21,799 nucleotides of DNA from CAYNXB01 sp964401045. Its GTDB lineage: Bacteria; Pseudomonadota; Alphaproteobacteria; Sphingomonadales; Sphingomonadaceae. Shown piece after piece: positions 7,033 through 14,200 of this stretch; position 1 is the first letter of the stretch, and each line of letters begins with the position of its first letter. Both the position numbers and the translations under genes were made by a program. Location of the stretch: NCBI GenBank assembly GCA_964401045.1, contig CAYNXB010000043.1, forward strand, positions 1 to 21,799, read 5' to 3'. Under the pieces are notes generated by a model. It saw nothing but the letters and a program-made list of their open reading frames with translations. It did not search any database and was not told the DNA's origin.

Positions 7033-8628
7033 ATGGCACGGCTCAAGGCACTCAAACTCGCCTGTGCGGGCGGCGCAGCAGCCCTCGGGCTGGCCTCCAG
7101 CCCCGCGCTGGCCGCGGATTGCTCCGCCCTCGCCTCGCTCTCCCTGCCGGGCGGCAAGGTGACTTCGGCAGAGCTCGTCGCGGCCGGCAAGTTCCAGGCG
7201 CCGTCCAACCCGATGGGCCCGCCCCCGGGCGTTGGACCCGGCGCTTACAGTAGCCTGCCGGCGTTCTGCCGCGTGCAGGCGACGCTGACCCCGAGCGACG
7301 ATTCCGACATCAAGGTAGAAGTGTGGCTGCCGGCCACGGGCTGGAACGGCAAATATGTCGGCATCGGCAACGGCATCTGGGCCGGCCAGTTGTCGCTCAC
7401 CCAACTCGGTGAGCCGCTGTCGCGCGGCTACGCAGTCGCGACCACCGATACCGGACACGCCGGCACCGGGCTGACTGCGGACTTCGCCATCGGCCATCCG
7501 GAAAAGCTGGTCGATTTCGGCCACCGCGCGGTTCACGAGATGACCGTCGCGGCCAAGCGCACCATCGCGGCGTTTTACGGCAAGGGGCCGAAGCTGTCGT
7601 TCTGGAACTCCTGCTCGACCGGCGGGCGACAGGGCCTGATGGAGGCCTACCGCTATCCGGAGGATTACGACGCGATCAGCGCGATGGCGCCGGCCAATCC
7701 GATGACCGACCTGATGGCGCAATCGATGTGGGCGGGCATGCAAGCACATCGCTCGCCCGGCGCGGCGCTGTCGATGCCCAAGCTGTCGCTGCTGCACAAA
7801 GCCGTCGTCGCGCAATGCGACAAGCTCGACGGCCTTGCCGACGGACTGATTGGCCGTCCGAACGCCTGCGGCTTCGACCCGGCGACGATCCAGTGCAAGG
7901 CGGGCGACGGCGCGGATTGCCTCACGGCGGAGCAAGTAGGCACCGCCCGGGCGCTCTACGGCGGGGTGCGCGATCCGCGGAGCGGCGCGCAACTGCTGCC
8001 CGGCTGGCCGGTGGGCAGCGAGATGCAGCTCGCCATGCTGATCGGAGCGCCACAGCCGTTTCCGGTCGCGCTGACCTATTATTCGATGCTGGTGTTCGGT
8101 GACCGCCAGGGCTGGGACTTCAAGACCTTCGACTTCGCGCGCGACACGCGGATTGGCCGCGATTATGGCGCTGCGATCCTCGACGTGCCTTATGACGGCC
8201 TTGGCCCGTTCTTCGCGCGCGGCGGCAAGCTGCTGATGAGCCACGGCTGGACCGACGGGCTGATTCCGGCGAACAATTCTCTGCAATTCTATCGTGGCCT
8301 CTACGGGGCCTTGCCGCTCGAAGCGGCGCAGCGGCAGTTGCGCCTGTTCATGGTACCGGGGATGGATCATTGCGGCGGCGGCGAAGGCGCCTCGACGTTC
8401 GACACGCTCGGGACGCTAGAGGCGTGGGCAAGTGGCGGCCCGGCGCCCAGCCGCATTATCGCGACCCGCGGCGGTGTCGGCGCGCTGCCGGCAGCGCCCG
8501 GCGCGCCGGCGCTGCCGCCGATCTCGCGTCCCCTGTGCCCTTATCCGCTCTATGCGAAGTACGATGGCGAAGGCGATCAGGCCGATGCGGCCAACTTCGC
8601 CTGCGTCGCGCCGGACAAGGAAACGTAG
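7033..8628 (+). CDS. Secreted tannase/feruloyl esterase family alpha/beta-hydrolase
   Basis: Predicted periplasmic or secreted esterase acting on phenolic or related esters; the exact substrate is unknown. The frame is open from 6964 (overlapping der), but ATG at 7033 starts a clear signal peptide (MARLKALKLACAGGAAALGLASSPALA) behind a GGGGGA purine run. The product is 531 residues, normal for the family. The catalytic set matches the CS-D-HC arrangement known in this family: Cys194-Ser195 in NSCSTGGRQG, Asp408 in HGWTDG and His446-Cys447 in MDHCGGGEG. The two cysteines adjacent to Ser and His are expected to form a disulfide that joins the nucleophile and His. Its stop is 9 bp from the convergent sigma-factor stop. 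Confidence 0.92.
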   Translation: MARLKALKLACAGGAAALGLASSPALAADCSALASLSLPGGKVTSAELVAAGKFQAPSNPMGPPPGVGPGAYSSLPAFCRVQATLTPSDDSDIKVEVWLPATGWNGKYVGIGNGIWAGQLSLTQLGEPLSRGYAVATTDTGHAGTGLTADFAIGHPEKLVDFGHRAVHEMTVAAKRTIAAFYGKGPKLSFWNSCSTGGRQGLMEAYRYPEDYDAISAMAPANPMTDLMAQSMWAGMQAHRSPGAALSMPKLSLLHKAVVAQCDKLDGLADGLIGRPNACGFDPATIQCKAGDGADCLTAEQVGTARALYGGVRDPRSGAQLLPGWPVGSEMQLAMLIGAPQPFPVALTYYSMLVFGDRQGWDFKTFDFARDTRIGRDYGAAILDVPYDGLGPFFARGGKLLMSHGWTDGLIPANNSLQFYRGLYGALPLEAAQRQLRLFMVPGMDHCGGGEGASTFDTLGTLEAWASGGPAPSRIIATRGGVGALPAAPGAPALPPISRPLCPYPLYAKYDGEGDQADAANFACVAPDKET

Positions 8629-8637
8629 CGCCGGGTC

Positions 8638-9498
8638 TCAGTGCAGATGCCGGAGCTTGTCCGGATTGCGCATGACGTAGATTGCCGCGACCTTGCCGTC
8701 CTCGATTTCCAGCGCGGTGGTTTGCAGTTCCCCATCCGCTTCGCGCGTGACGAAGCCGGGCAAGCCGTTGACGAACACGCTGCGCACCAGTTCGGAGCCG
8801 CGCTTGCGGTAGAGCACCGCGAAGGCCTTGTGCGCCCTCAGGACGAGGCTCGATCCGCAGATCGGCCGCACCACTGCCGTGCGCTTGCCGCCGCCGTCTG
8901 CGTGCATACTGACGTCGTCTGCGAGCATTGCCGCGAGTGAGGTCATGTCGCCGCTGCGCGACGCGCTGAAGAACGCTTCGGCAAGCGCCAGCCCGTGCTT
9001 CTTCTCGACATGGAAACGGGGCCGGGCATCGCGGACGTGTGCTCGGCCCCGCGCGGCGAGCTGGCGGCATGCGGCGGGATCGCGTTCCAGCGTGCGGCCA
9101 ATCTCCTCGAATCCCACGCCGAACACGTCGTGAAGCAGGAACGCCGCCCGTTCGAGTGGCGAAAGCCGTTCGAGTGCGAGCATCAGCGGCAAAGTCACGT
9201 CCTCGTCCGGCTCCTCCTCCAGCACCGGTTCTGGCAGCCACGGCCCGGTGTAAGTCTCGCGCTGGTTCCGGGCGGACTTGAGCTGGTCGAGGCACAGGCG
9301 CGTGACCATGCGGCGCAGGAAAGCCTCCGGCTCGCGCACCTCCGCGCGATCGGTGCCCATCCAGCGAATGAAGGCCTCCTGCACCACATCCTCGGCATCG
9401 GCGACCGAACCGAGCATGCGATAGGCGACGCGGGTCAGCCGGGGGCGCAATGGACGAAAGCTGTCCGCCGCGTCCACCGGCTGACCCGCGGCGGTCAT
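8638..9498 (-). CDS. ECF41-family RNA polymerase sigma factor with SnoaL-like C-terminal domain
   Basis: An extracytoplasmic-function sigma factor with a built-in regulatory domain in place of a separate anti-sigma factor. The start is ATG at 9498, overlapping the upstream gene's stop as ATGA; the frame extends to 9531. The product is 286 residues. Sigma region 2 (RVAYRMLGSVADAEDVVQEAF) is at about 24-43, and region 4 (LSPLERAAFLLHDVF then EEIGRTL) is at 112-137. The SnoaL/NTF2-like extension spans about 165-286. Three signatures I associate with group ECF41 are all present: WLPEP (87-91) in the linker, DGGGK (201-205), and NPDKL (278-282). In the characterised members the extension modulates activity, and the gene is controlled together with a COE-type gene (carboxymuconolactone decarboxylase, oxidoreductase or epimerase), as seen here. 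Confidence 0.93.
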   Translation of the reverse strand: MTAAGQPVDAADSFRPLRPRLTRVAYRMLGSVADAEDVVQEAFIRWMGTDRAEVREPEAFLRRMVTRLCLDQLKSARNQRETYTGPWLPEPVLEEEPDEDVTLPLMLALERLSPLERAAFLLHDVFGVGFEEIGRTLERDPAACRQLAARGRAHVRDARPRFHVEKKHGLALAEAFFSASRSGDMTSLAAMLADDVSMHADGGGKRTAVVRPICGSSLVLRAHKAFAVLYRKRGSELVRSVFVNGLPGFVTREADGELQTTALEIEDGKVAAIYVMRNPDKLRHLH

Positions 9499-9953
9499 GC
9501 CGCCTTCTCTGCGGCGGGCACGTCGTTCCACATGCCGAAGCCGACGGCGATCCGATTCCAGCCGTTGATGACGTTGATCATGAGCGTGAGCCTTACCTGC
9601 TCCTCAGGGGAAAAGTGAGCATCGAGCGCCGCCTTGGCTTCCGCCTGCGGGTGTTCGTGCGAAATCCGCGTCAGCGCTTCGGTCCATGCCAGCGCGGCGC
9701 GCTCTCGATCGGTATAGCACGGCGCCTCGCGCCAGACTGACAGCAGATAGATGCGTTGCTCGGTTTCGCCATGCGCGCGAGCGTCCGCGGTGTGCATGTT
9801 GATGCAGTTGGCGCAGCCGTTGATCTGCGAAGCGCGGATCTCCACCAGCAGAACGAGGCTCTTGTCGAGCGTGCCAGCGGTGACCTGCGAGAAATCCAGC
9901 CAGCGCTTGATATCGGCTGGCGCGGCCGCGAACGGGTTGATCTTGGTGGTCAT
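9495..9953 (-). CDS. Carboxymuconolactone decarboxylase / AhpD-like family protein
   Basis: A small all-helical protein (152 residues) of the CMD/AhpD superfamily, whose members include alkylhydroperoxidases. The motif EIRASQINGCANCINMHTADA gives the AhpD-type CxxC (Cys47, Cys50) followed by His54. This favours a thiol redox or peroxidase role over the true decarboxylase reaction. The start ATG at 9953 has a strong Shine-Dalgarno (AGGAAAGGA). Its stop overlaps the sigma-factor start by four bases (ATGA), which indicates an operon with coupled translation. It is the probable regulatory target of the sigma factor. The actual oxidant or substrate is unknown. Confidence 0.92.
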   Translation of the reverse strand: MTTKINPFAAAPADIKRWLDFSQVTAGTLDKSLVLLVEIRASQINGCANCINMHTADARAHGETEQRIYLLSVWREAPCYTDRERAALAWTEALTRISHEHPQAEAKAALDAHFSPEEQVRLTLMINVINGWNRIAVGFGMWNDVPAAEKAA

Positions 9954-9983
9954 GGTCGGGTCCTTTCCTGGTTCCGACCATCA

Positions 9984-10010
9984 GACGAGACGGCAGCGCC
10001 GAATGTGACA
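9984..10010 (-). promoter_or_regulatory. ECF41-type promoter TGTCACA-N16-CGTC
   Basis: Upstream of the CMD gene, the minus strand has TGTCACA (10004-10010), exactly 16 bases of spacer (9988-10003) and CGTC (9984-9987). This equals the ECF41 target consensus I know from studied members. It should drive the two-gene CMD-sigma operon, so the sigma factor probably controls its own synthesis. The -10 element is 30 bases from the CMD start codon. Confidence 0.8.
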
Positions 10011-10031
10011 TCGGCGGCCGTCTTTTTACTC

Positions 10032-10649
10032 CTAATCCCGCCCCGTCACCGGATTCTTGTAGTGGTACGGGGGCACGAACATCTCAGGGAACACCGGGTA
10101 GGGCTCGGTCAACTCGTCAGGCGGCAGATCGTCGAACGCGCCCAGCAGAGGCGAGGATTCCACCGCCCAGCCCTTGTCGAACGGGGTGTAGAAAACCTGC
10201 CAGCTCTTGAGCACCGCGATCTTCCACACGCCGTCCTCGCGCACGTATGCGTTCTCGTAGATGCACTCGCCCCACATCGCCTCGCCGCCCATGCGGCCGA
10301 CCATCATCAGTGCACGGCAGCGGCATTGCGCGGTCTGGCCGTCATCCGCCACCGTGACCACCGGCTGCAACTGCATGTGGTTCATCAGCAGGCCTTCGGG
10401 CGGCGGGCCGAAGTGGCGCATGTATTCGCGGATGCGCGCATGGCCGATGAACTTGCCGCGGCCGTTGATCTCGAGCGTTGCGTCGCGCGAGAACAGGTCG
10501 GCGACATGTTCCCACTGGCACTTGTCGACGTAGTAGCCATAGATTCGTTGCAGATCGGCCACCGCGAGGTGGTCCTCGGCCGCCTGCGCCCGGCGCTCGA
10601 CCGCGTCGAGCCGCGCCTTGAGCGCGGCGATCTCGGCTTCGACGTCCAT
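10032..10649 (-). CDS. NTF2-like / SnoaL-like family protein
   Basis: A 205-residue soluble protein. A short N-terminal coiled-coil-like helix (EAEIAALKARLDAVERRAQ) precedes an NTF2-like cone fold: LQRIYGYYVDKCQWEHVADLFSRDATLEI, GRGKFIGHARIREYM, then ENAYVREDGVWKIAVLKSW. Bacterial members include dehydratases and isomerases such as scytalone dehydratase-like and SnoaL-like proteins; the reaction cannot be named. The ATG at 10649 is 14 bp after the bacterioferritin stop on the same strand, so it is probably the last gene of the bfr transcript. A longer open frame to 11078 is a shadow of bfr. The family call is firm, the function is not. Confidence 0.8.
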   Translation of the reverse strand: MDVEAEIAALKARLDAVERRAQAAEDHLAVADLQRIYGYYVDKCQWEHVADLFSRDATLEINGRGKFIGHARIREYMRHFGPPPEGLLMNHMQLQPVVTVADDGQTAQCRCRALMMVGRMGGEAMWGECIYENAYVREDGVWKIAVLKSWQVFYTPFDKGWAVESSPLLGAFDDLPPDELTEPYPVFPEMFVPPYHYKNPVTGRD

Positions 10650-10663
10650 AACGTGCCCGGGGC

Positions 10664-11152
10664 TCAGTCGTCGCCCTCTTCGGCGGGCCGCGACTGCAGC
10701 TGGACGTAGTTTTCCAGGCCCATCCGCGCGATCTTCTCGAACTGGGTCTCGAGGAAATCGACGTGTTCCTCCTCGCTTTCGAGGATGCGCTCGAACACTT
10801 CGCGGCTGGTGTAATCGCGCACGCTCTCGCAGTGCTGGATCGCATCGCGCAGCAGCGGGATCGCCTCTAGCTCGAGCGCGAGATCGGCCTTGAGGATCTC
10901 CTCGACCGTCTCGCCGACCTTGAGCCGGCCGATCGCCTGGAAGTTCGGCAGCCCTTCGAGGAACAGGACGCGGTCGGCGAGCGTGTCCGCATGCTTCATC
11001 TCGTCGATCGATTCGTGCCGCTCGTAGTCGGCGAGCCGCTCGACGCCCCAGTTCTTGAGCACGCGATAGTGCAGCCAATACTGGTTGATCGCGGTCAGCT
11101 CGTTTGTGAGCGCCTGGTTCAAAAACTCGATGACTTTCGCGTCACCCTTCAT
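10664..11152 (-). CDS. bfr: Bacterioferritin
   Basis: A 24-meric haem-containing iron storage protein that oxidises Fe(II) and stores it as a mineral core. All expected residues fall on the standard numbering: ferroxidase ligands Glu18, Glu51, His54, Glu94, Glu127 and His130, and haem-binding Met52 (DEMKHAD). The length of 162 residues is typical. The start ATG at 11152 gives the normal N-terminus (MKGDAKVIEFLNQALTNEL). It lies downstream of bfd on the same strand with a 118-bp gap that carries a TGCGA-N5-TCGCA palindrome, and an NTF2-like gene follows 14 bp after. The ferroxidase set is complete, so it should be catalytically active. Confidence 0.97.
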   Translation of the reverse strand: MKGDAKVIEFLNQALTNELTAINQYWLHYRVLKNWGVERLADYERHESIDEMKHADTLADRVLFLEGLPNFQAIGRLKVGETVEEILKADLALELEAIPLLRDAIQHCESVRDYTSREVFERILESEEEHVDFLETQFEKIARMGLENYVQLQSRPAEEGDD

Positions 11153-11252
11153 GGCGAACTCCGGAGCAGCTGCGGGCGAGGCGCGAGCTATGCGCTCACC
11201 ACCCCGTCAAAGCAAGGTTGCAATCGGCAAAAATGGCGGAATTCTGCGGTTT

Positions 11253-11267
11253 TGCGAGTGCTTCGCA
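11253..11267. promoter_or_regulatory. Palindrome TGCGA-N5-TCGCA upstream of bfr
   Basis: A 15-bp inverted repeat, TGCGAGTGCTTCGCA, about 100 bp before the bfr start and 3 bp past the bfd stop. The same pattern with a different centre occurs before bfd (11479-11493). The pairing with two iron-storage genes suggests a binding site for an iron-responsive regulator (Fur/Mur or Irr type). It lacks a T-run and so is not a good terminator. Confidence 0.45.
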
Positions 11268-11270
11268 GCG

Positions 11271-11462
11271 TCAGGCGGCAGCTAGCATTGCGACGGATTT
11301 GCGGCGCTCTTCAACCATGATGTCATGCGCATCTTCGAGGCACTGACGGCAGTTGGGCCGCTTGCCCAAAGCCTCATACACCGCCTCCGCGTCGCCCGCG
11401 TTGCAGCGGGCCGCTTCGCGCAGGTCGCATTCCCGTATGGCGTTGCAGATGCAGATGTACAT
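11271..11462 (-). CDS. bfd: Bacterioferritin-associated ferredoxin
   Basis: A small [2Fe-2S] protein that reduces bacterioferritin and releases stored iron. The 63 residues carry the four cluster cysteines at Cys4, Cys6, Cys38 and Cys41 (YICICN and PNCRQC), matching the spacing of E. coli Bfd, followed by the conserved helical segment. The ATG at 11462 follows directly behind the control region shared with the 3' end of the DUF418 gene. It stands upstream of bfr on the same strand, consistent with iron storage and mobilisation being made together or under one regulator. No strong Shine-Dalgarno is visible. Confidence 0.95.
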   Translation of the reverse strand: MYICICNAIRECDLREAARCNAGDAEAVYEALGKRPNCRQCLEDAHDIMVEERRKSVAMLAAA

Positions 11463-11474
11463 AACGACTCGTAA

Positions 11475-11497
11475 CTACTGCGAATCAATCGCAGTAG
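11475..11497. promoter_or_regulatory. 9-bp inverted repeat upstream of bfd (contains TGCGA-N5-TCGCA)
   Basis: A perfect inverted repeat, CTACTGCGA / TCGCAGTAG, around a 5-base centre (ATCAA), 12 bp before the bfd start codon. Its core at 11479-11493 matches the palindrome before bfr. It overlaps the stop codon and last codons of the DUF418 gene. I read it as a likely operator; its position near the start codon would suit repression. Confidence 0.5.
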
Positions 11498-12779
11498 CAA
11501 GACTTAAACGTCGCAAAGGGATCACCTGTCCGTAAGTGAGGCAGCGCCAGAGCCATTCGAGCGGGCCGTAGTTGAAGCGATCGAGCCACCATTTCGACCA
11601 CGCCAGCATCAACAGCCACGCGGCCACCACGAATCCGATCAGCTCGACCCGGTGGAAGCGGCCGAACAGTCCCAACCCCCAGCCCTGAAACAATGCGACC
11701 ATCAGCAACGACGTGCCGAGGTAGTTGGTGAACGCGACCCGTCCGGCGGCAACGAAGCGCGCGCCGAGCCGCGTTCGCGCGGCCGAAGGCGCCCAAGTCA
11801 CCAGCAGCGCCGCGAGCCCGAGCGTCATCGGCAAGTGCAACAGGCCTGACAGGCCGTTGAACACGAACAGCGTGCGCAACAGCTCGAACTGGCCGGCCAC
11901 CACCCACAGCGCTGCAACAAGGCTTAGCGCCGCGCCGCCGAGCACGCCGGTCCAGCCCCAGCGGCGCATCGCCGCAGGGTCCGCCGCCCCGGTAAAGAAC
12001 CCCATCCGATACAGCGCCATGCCGATAAACAGCAGCCCGAGCGTCTCGGTCGGGCCGACCAGCATCAGCTCCTGCAGCAATTCGCCCGCCCGGTTTGAAA
12101 TCGTGTCGCCGGCGATCTCCAACCACGACCCGTGGGCGTAAAGCGCGCCCTCACCTTGCGCCCGGGCTAGCGTTGTGGCGGGCGCCTGGGCGATCGCCGC
12201 AAGCTCCTCGGGCGATATTCGCGCCTGCATCGCCGTGCTGGTCGTCGCGAGCCAGCTTCGCCCCATGATCGCGGTTATCGCCAACTGCCCGAACAGATAC
12301 ATCGTCAATCCTGCCCCAAGCAGGTTCACCGCCGGGAGCCGCGCCGCCGGCAGCGCGACGATGCCCCACACCGCGTAGAGCGTGAGAATGTCACCGCGCC
12401 AAATGAGGAAGAAGTGGATCAGCCCGAACACGAGCAGCCACGCCAGCCGGCGCAGCTGCCGCCAGCGGCCCGCCCCGCGCGCCCACGCCCGGTCGAGGAA
12501 CAGCATCATCCCCGCCCCGAACAGAACCGTGAACAGGCCGCGGAACTTGCCGTCCACGAACACGAACTGGAACACCCACACCGCCTGATCACCCATCGTC
12601 ATTCCGCCGGTGATGGCGGGCGGCCAGTAATAGGCGGTGTAGGGGTGCGCGTAGGCGGTGATGTTGGCGAAGAGGATGCCGAGCACCGCGATCCCGCGGA
12701 TAAAGTCGAGCGCCACAAGCCGTTCACGGCCGACGACCGGCGCGCGCGGCTGCTCCTCGACATCGTCAGGTGTGTTCAA
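11475..12779 (-). CDS. DUF418 domain-containing membrane protein (YeiB-like)
   Basis: A 434-residue inner-membrane protein with about ten hydrophobic helices. The N-terminus RLVALDFIRGIAVLGILFANI and the stretch GLFTVLFGAGMMLFLDRA are typical of the YeiB/DUF418 and related acyltransferase-like heparan transporter group. The C-terminal DUF418 portion includes RVAFTNYLGTSLLM and the ending FNYGPLEWLWRCLTYGQ. The start codon is TTG at 12779; no in-frame ATG precedes the first membrane helix, and a purine-rich GGAAAGGGG lies 5 bases upstream. Its function is unknown in all relatives I know. The last codons overlap the bfd-side palindrome. Confidence 0.88.
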   Translation of the reverse strand: MNTPDDVEEQPRAPVVGRERLVALDFIRGIAVLGILFANITAYAHPYTAYYWPPAITGGMTMGDQAVWVFQFVFVDGKFRGLFTVLFGAGMMLFLDRAWARGAGRWRQLRRLAWLLVFGLIHFFLIWRGDILTLYAVWGIVALPAARLPAVNLLGAGLTMYLFGQLAITAIMGRSWLATTSTAMQARISPEELAAIAQAPATTLARAQGEGALYAHGSWLEIAGDTISNRAGELLQELMLVGPTETLGLLFIGMALYRMGFFTGAADPAAMRRWGWTGVLGGAALSLVAALWVVAGQFELLRTLFVFNGLSGLLHLPMTLGLAALLVTWAPSAARTRLGARFVAAGRVAFTNYLGTSLLMVALFQGWGLGLFGRFHRVELIGFVVAAWLLMLAWSKWWLDRFNYGPLEWLWRCLTYGQVIPLRRLSLATAIDSQ

Positions 12780-12784
12780 TGCCG

Positions 12785-12793
12785 CCCCTTTCC
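12785..12793 (-). promoter_or_regulatory. Ribosome binding site deciding the TTG start of the DUF418 gene
   Basis: GGAAAGGGG on the minus strand lies 5 bases before the TTG at 12779, which supports that rare start codon. Confidence 0.55.
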
Positions 12794-12814
12794 GGAAGCG
12801 GCCTTTTTACGCCC

Positions 12815-13978
12815 TCAGCGCGTGGTCACAAGGCAGTCCTGCCCGGCGGCCTTGAGCGCGCGGCACGCGGTGTCGGCCTGCGCTTGCGTGGCGAACCCGC
12901 CGGCCTGCAACTTGGTCACGCGCCCTGCCGGGATCGTCAGCTTGGTCTTGCCGGCAAGCTCGGGCCGCCGCGAAAGCTGCGCCCACAACTTGTCCGCGTT
13001 GCCCGCGACCGAGAACGCGCCAAGCTGGATGCGCCAGGGCCCGCCAGTCGCCCTTGCAGGCGCCGGAGCAGCAGCCGGAGGCGGCGTGCGCACGACGGCC
13101 TGTCGCGATGGCGGGGGAGTCGGCTCCGCGCGCGCGACCACTACGGGAGCAGGGCGCGTAGGCGCGGCGTTCGGGCGGGCAAAGTCAGCGCCTGCCTCGG
13201 CCGGGCTTTCGGTGCCGGTCACCCGGCTTGCCTCGGCGACAGCGGCGCGCGCGGCGGCGATCGAGGGCGAAACCTCGACTTGCGCGATCGGCTGCGGAAT
13301 CCGCGACGACGGCGCGGGAGCCGGGCGCGGCGGCGTCGATGACGTCACCACGCCGTCCGACCCTGCGCCGAGCTCCGCCGCGGCAAGCTCTCGCCCGCGG
13401 GCGGCATTCGCCTGGTTGCGCATCTGCTCGGCGAGCGCCGCAGCCTGCTGGCGCTGGGCCAGCGGCACACTCTCGTCCATCTGCGCCAGCGCGGGTGCGG
13501 CCTGCGGCAACCCCGCCGAATTGGCGAGCGTCAGCAGCGCGTAGGCCTTGATCCGGTCCTGCGACACGAGATCGCCGTTGAAGTAGGCGATGCCGAGCAG
13601 GTATTCCGCACGCGGGTCCCCACGCCGGGCGGCATCCTCGACATAGGGCAGCGCCAGCTCGCGCCGGCCACTCTGAAACAGCATCAGGCCATAGGTATCG
13701 GCCGCCTGCAGGTGGCCCTTGGCCGCCGCACGCGCATAATAGATTTCGGCGCGGGCCTCGTCGGCCGGCACGCCGCGCCCCAGGCGATAGGCCTGCGCGA
13801 GATTGAACAGCGCGTCCGCATCGCCGGCTTCGGCCGGAGCCTGCCATTCGCGCACAGCCACCGCATAATCGCCGCGGCTCCAGGCATCGACGCCGGCCTT
13901 GACGTCGGCCAGGGCCGGTTGCGCGCCAAATACCAGCGCGACCGCCCCAACCAGCGCAATTTTCCGCAACATCGCCAT
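12815..13978 (-). CDS. Secreted Sel1-repeat/SPOR-domain protein
   Basis: A probable periplasmic protein of 387 residues. The start is ATG at 13978, behind a strong Shine-Dalgarno (AAGGAGGGA), and opens a signal peptide (MAMLRKIALVGAVALVFGAQPALA). Sel1/TPR-like helical repeats follow from about residue 25 to 190 (GDADALFNLAQAYRLGRGVP, HLQAADTYGLMLFQSGR, GDPRAEYLLGIAYFNGD). A long Pro/Ala-rich linker leads to a C-terminal SPOR domain (about 308-387, WRIQLGAFSVAGNADKLW to CRALKAAGQDCLV). SPOR domains bind denuded peptidoglycan at the division septum. It diverges from the ParA operon, whose last gene also encodes a repeat-plus-SPOR protein, suggesting a shared envelope or division role. Confidence 0.9.
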   Translation of the reverse strand: MAMLRKIALVGAVALVFGAQPALADVKAGVDAWSRGDYAVAVREWQAPAEAGDADALFNLAQAYRLGRGVPADEARAEIYYARAAAKGHLQAADTYGLMLFQSGRRELALPYVEDAARRGDPRAEYLLGIAYFNGDLVSQDRIKAYALLTLANSAGLPQAAPALAQMDESVPLAQRQQAAALAEQMRNQANAARGRELAAAELGAGSDGVVTSSTPPRPAPAPSSRIPQPIAQVEVSPSIAAARAAVAEASRVTGTESPAEAGADFARPNAAPTRPAPVVVARAEPTPPPSRQAVVRTPPPAAAPAPARATGGPWRIQLGAFSVAGNADKLWAQLSRRPELAGKTKLTIPAGRVTKLQAGGFATQAQADTACRALKAAGQDCLVTTR

Positions 13979-13987
13979 ACCCGTCGA

Positions 13988-13996
13988 TCCCTCCTT
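13988..13996 (-). promoter_or_regulatory. Strong ribosome binding site of the Sel1/SPOR gene
   Basis: AAGGAGGGA on the minus strand, 9 bases before the ATG at 13978. It decides this start over the in-frame ATG at 14005, which lies upstream of the site. Confidence 0.65.
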
Positions 13997-14108
13997 GGTA
14001 TCCATACTCGAGAGTACGGACCTGACAGACCGCGCTATGAAGCTGACATAGTAAACGGCCCCTTAGCAAAATCTTTCTGGCGCTGTTTCAATCTTCGCCG
14101 CTCCGCCT

Positions 14109-14123
14109 TTAACCCAAAATTAG
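14109..14123 (+). promoter_or_regulatory. CtrA-like site TTAA-N7-TTAG upstream of parA-like gene
   Basis: TTAA (14109-14112), seven bases, then TTAG (14120-14123). The alphaproteobacterial cell-cycle regulator CtrA binds TTAA-N7-TTAA, so this is one mismatch away. It lies about 80 bp before the ParA-like start, in the divergent control region shared with the Sel1/SPOR gene. Chance occurrence is possible. Confidence 0.3.
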
Positions 14124-14186
14124 TGGTGATCTGCGATCCCGCAGCCTGACCGCCGGGCGAATTGCGTCCGTCGTTGGAATTGAACC

Positions 14187-14194
14187 AGGGGGAT
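14187..14194 (+). promoter_or_regulatory. Ribosome binding site deciding the TTG start of the ParA-like gene
   Basis: CAGGGGGA ends 6 bases before the TTG at 14201, favouring that start over the TTG at 14162, which has no such sequence before it. Confidence 0.55.
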
Positions 14195-14200
14195 CGAGCC

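Noticed and set aside
8456..9295. Minus-strand 279-codon Arg-rich frame
   Set aside because: Out-of-frame shadow of the ECF41 sigma gene and the end of the esterase gene.
10032..11078. 348-codon frame apparently fusing an unknown N-terminus to the NTF2-like protein
   Set aside because: The N-terminal part is an out-of-frame reading of bacterioferritin; only the part from ATG at 10649 is a real protein.
12781..12808. Hairpin GCCGC...GCGGC followed by CTTTTT on the plus strand
   Set aside because: The T-run suits plus-strand transcription, but no plus-strand gene ends here; on the minus strand it would have no U tail.
12414..13544. Plus-strand 376-codon frame
   Set aside because: Shadow of the DUF418 and Sel1/SPOR genes; no recognisable domain.
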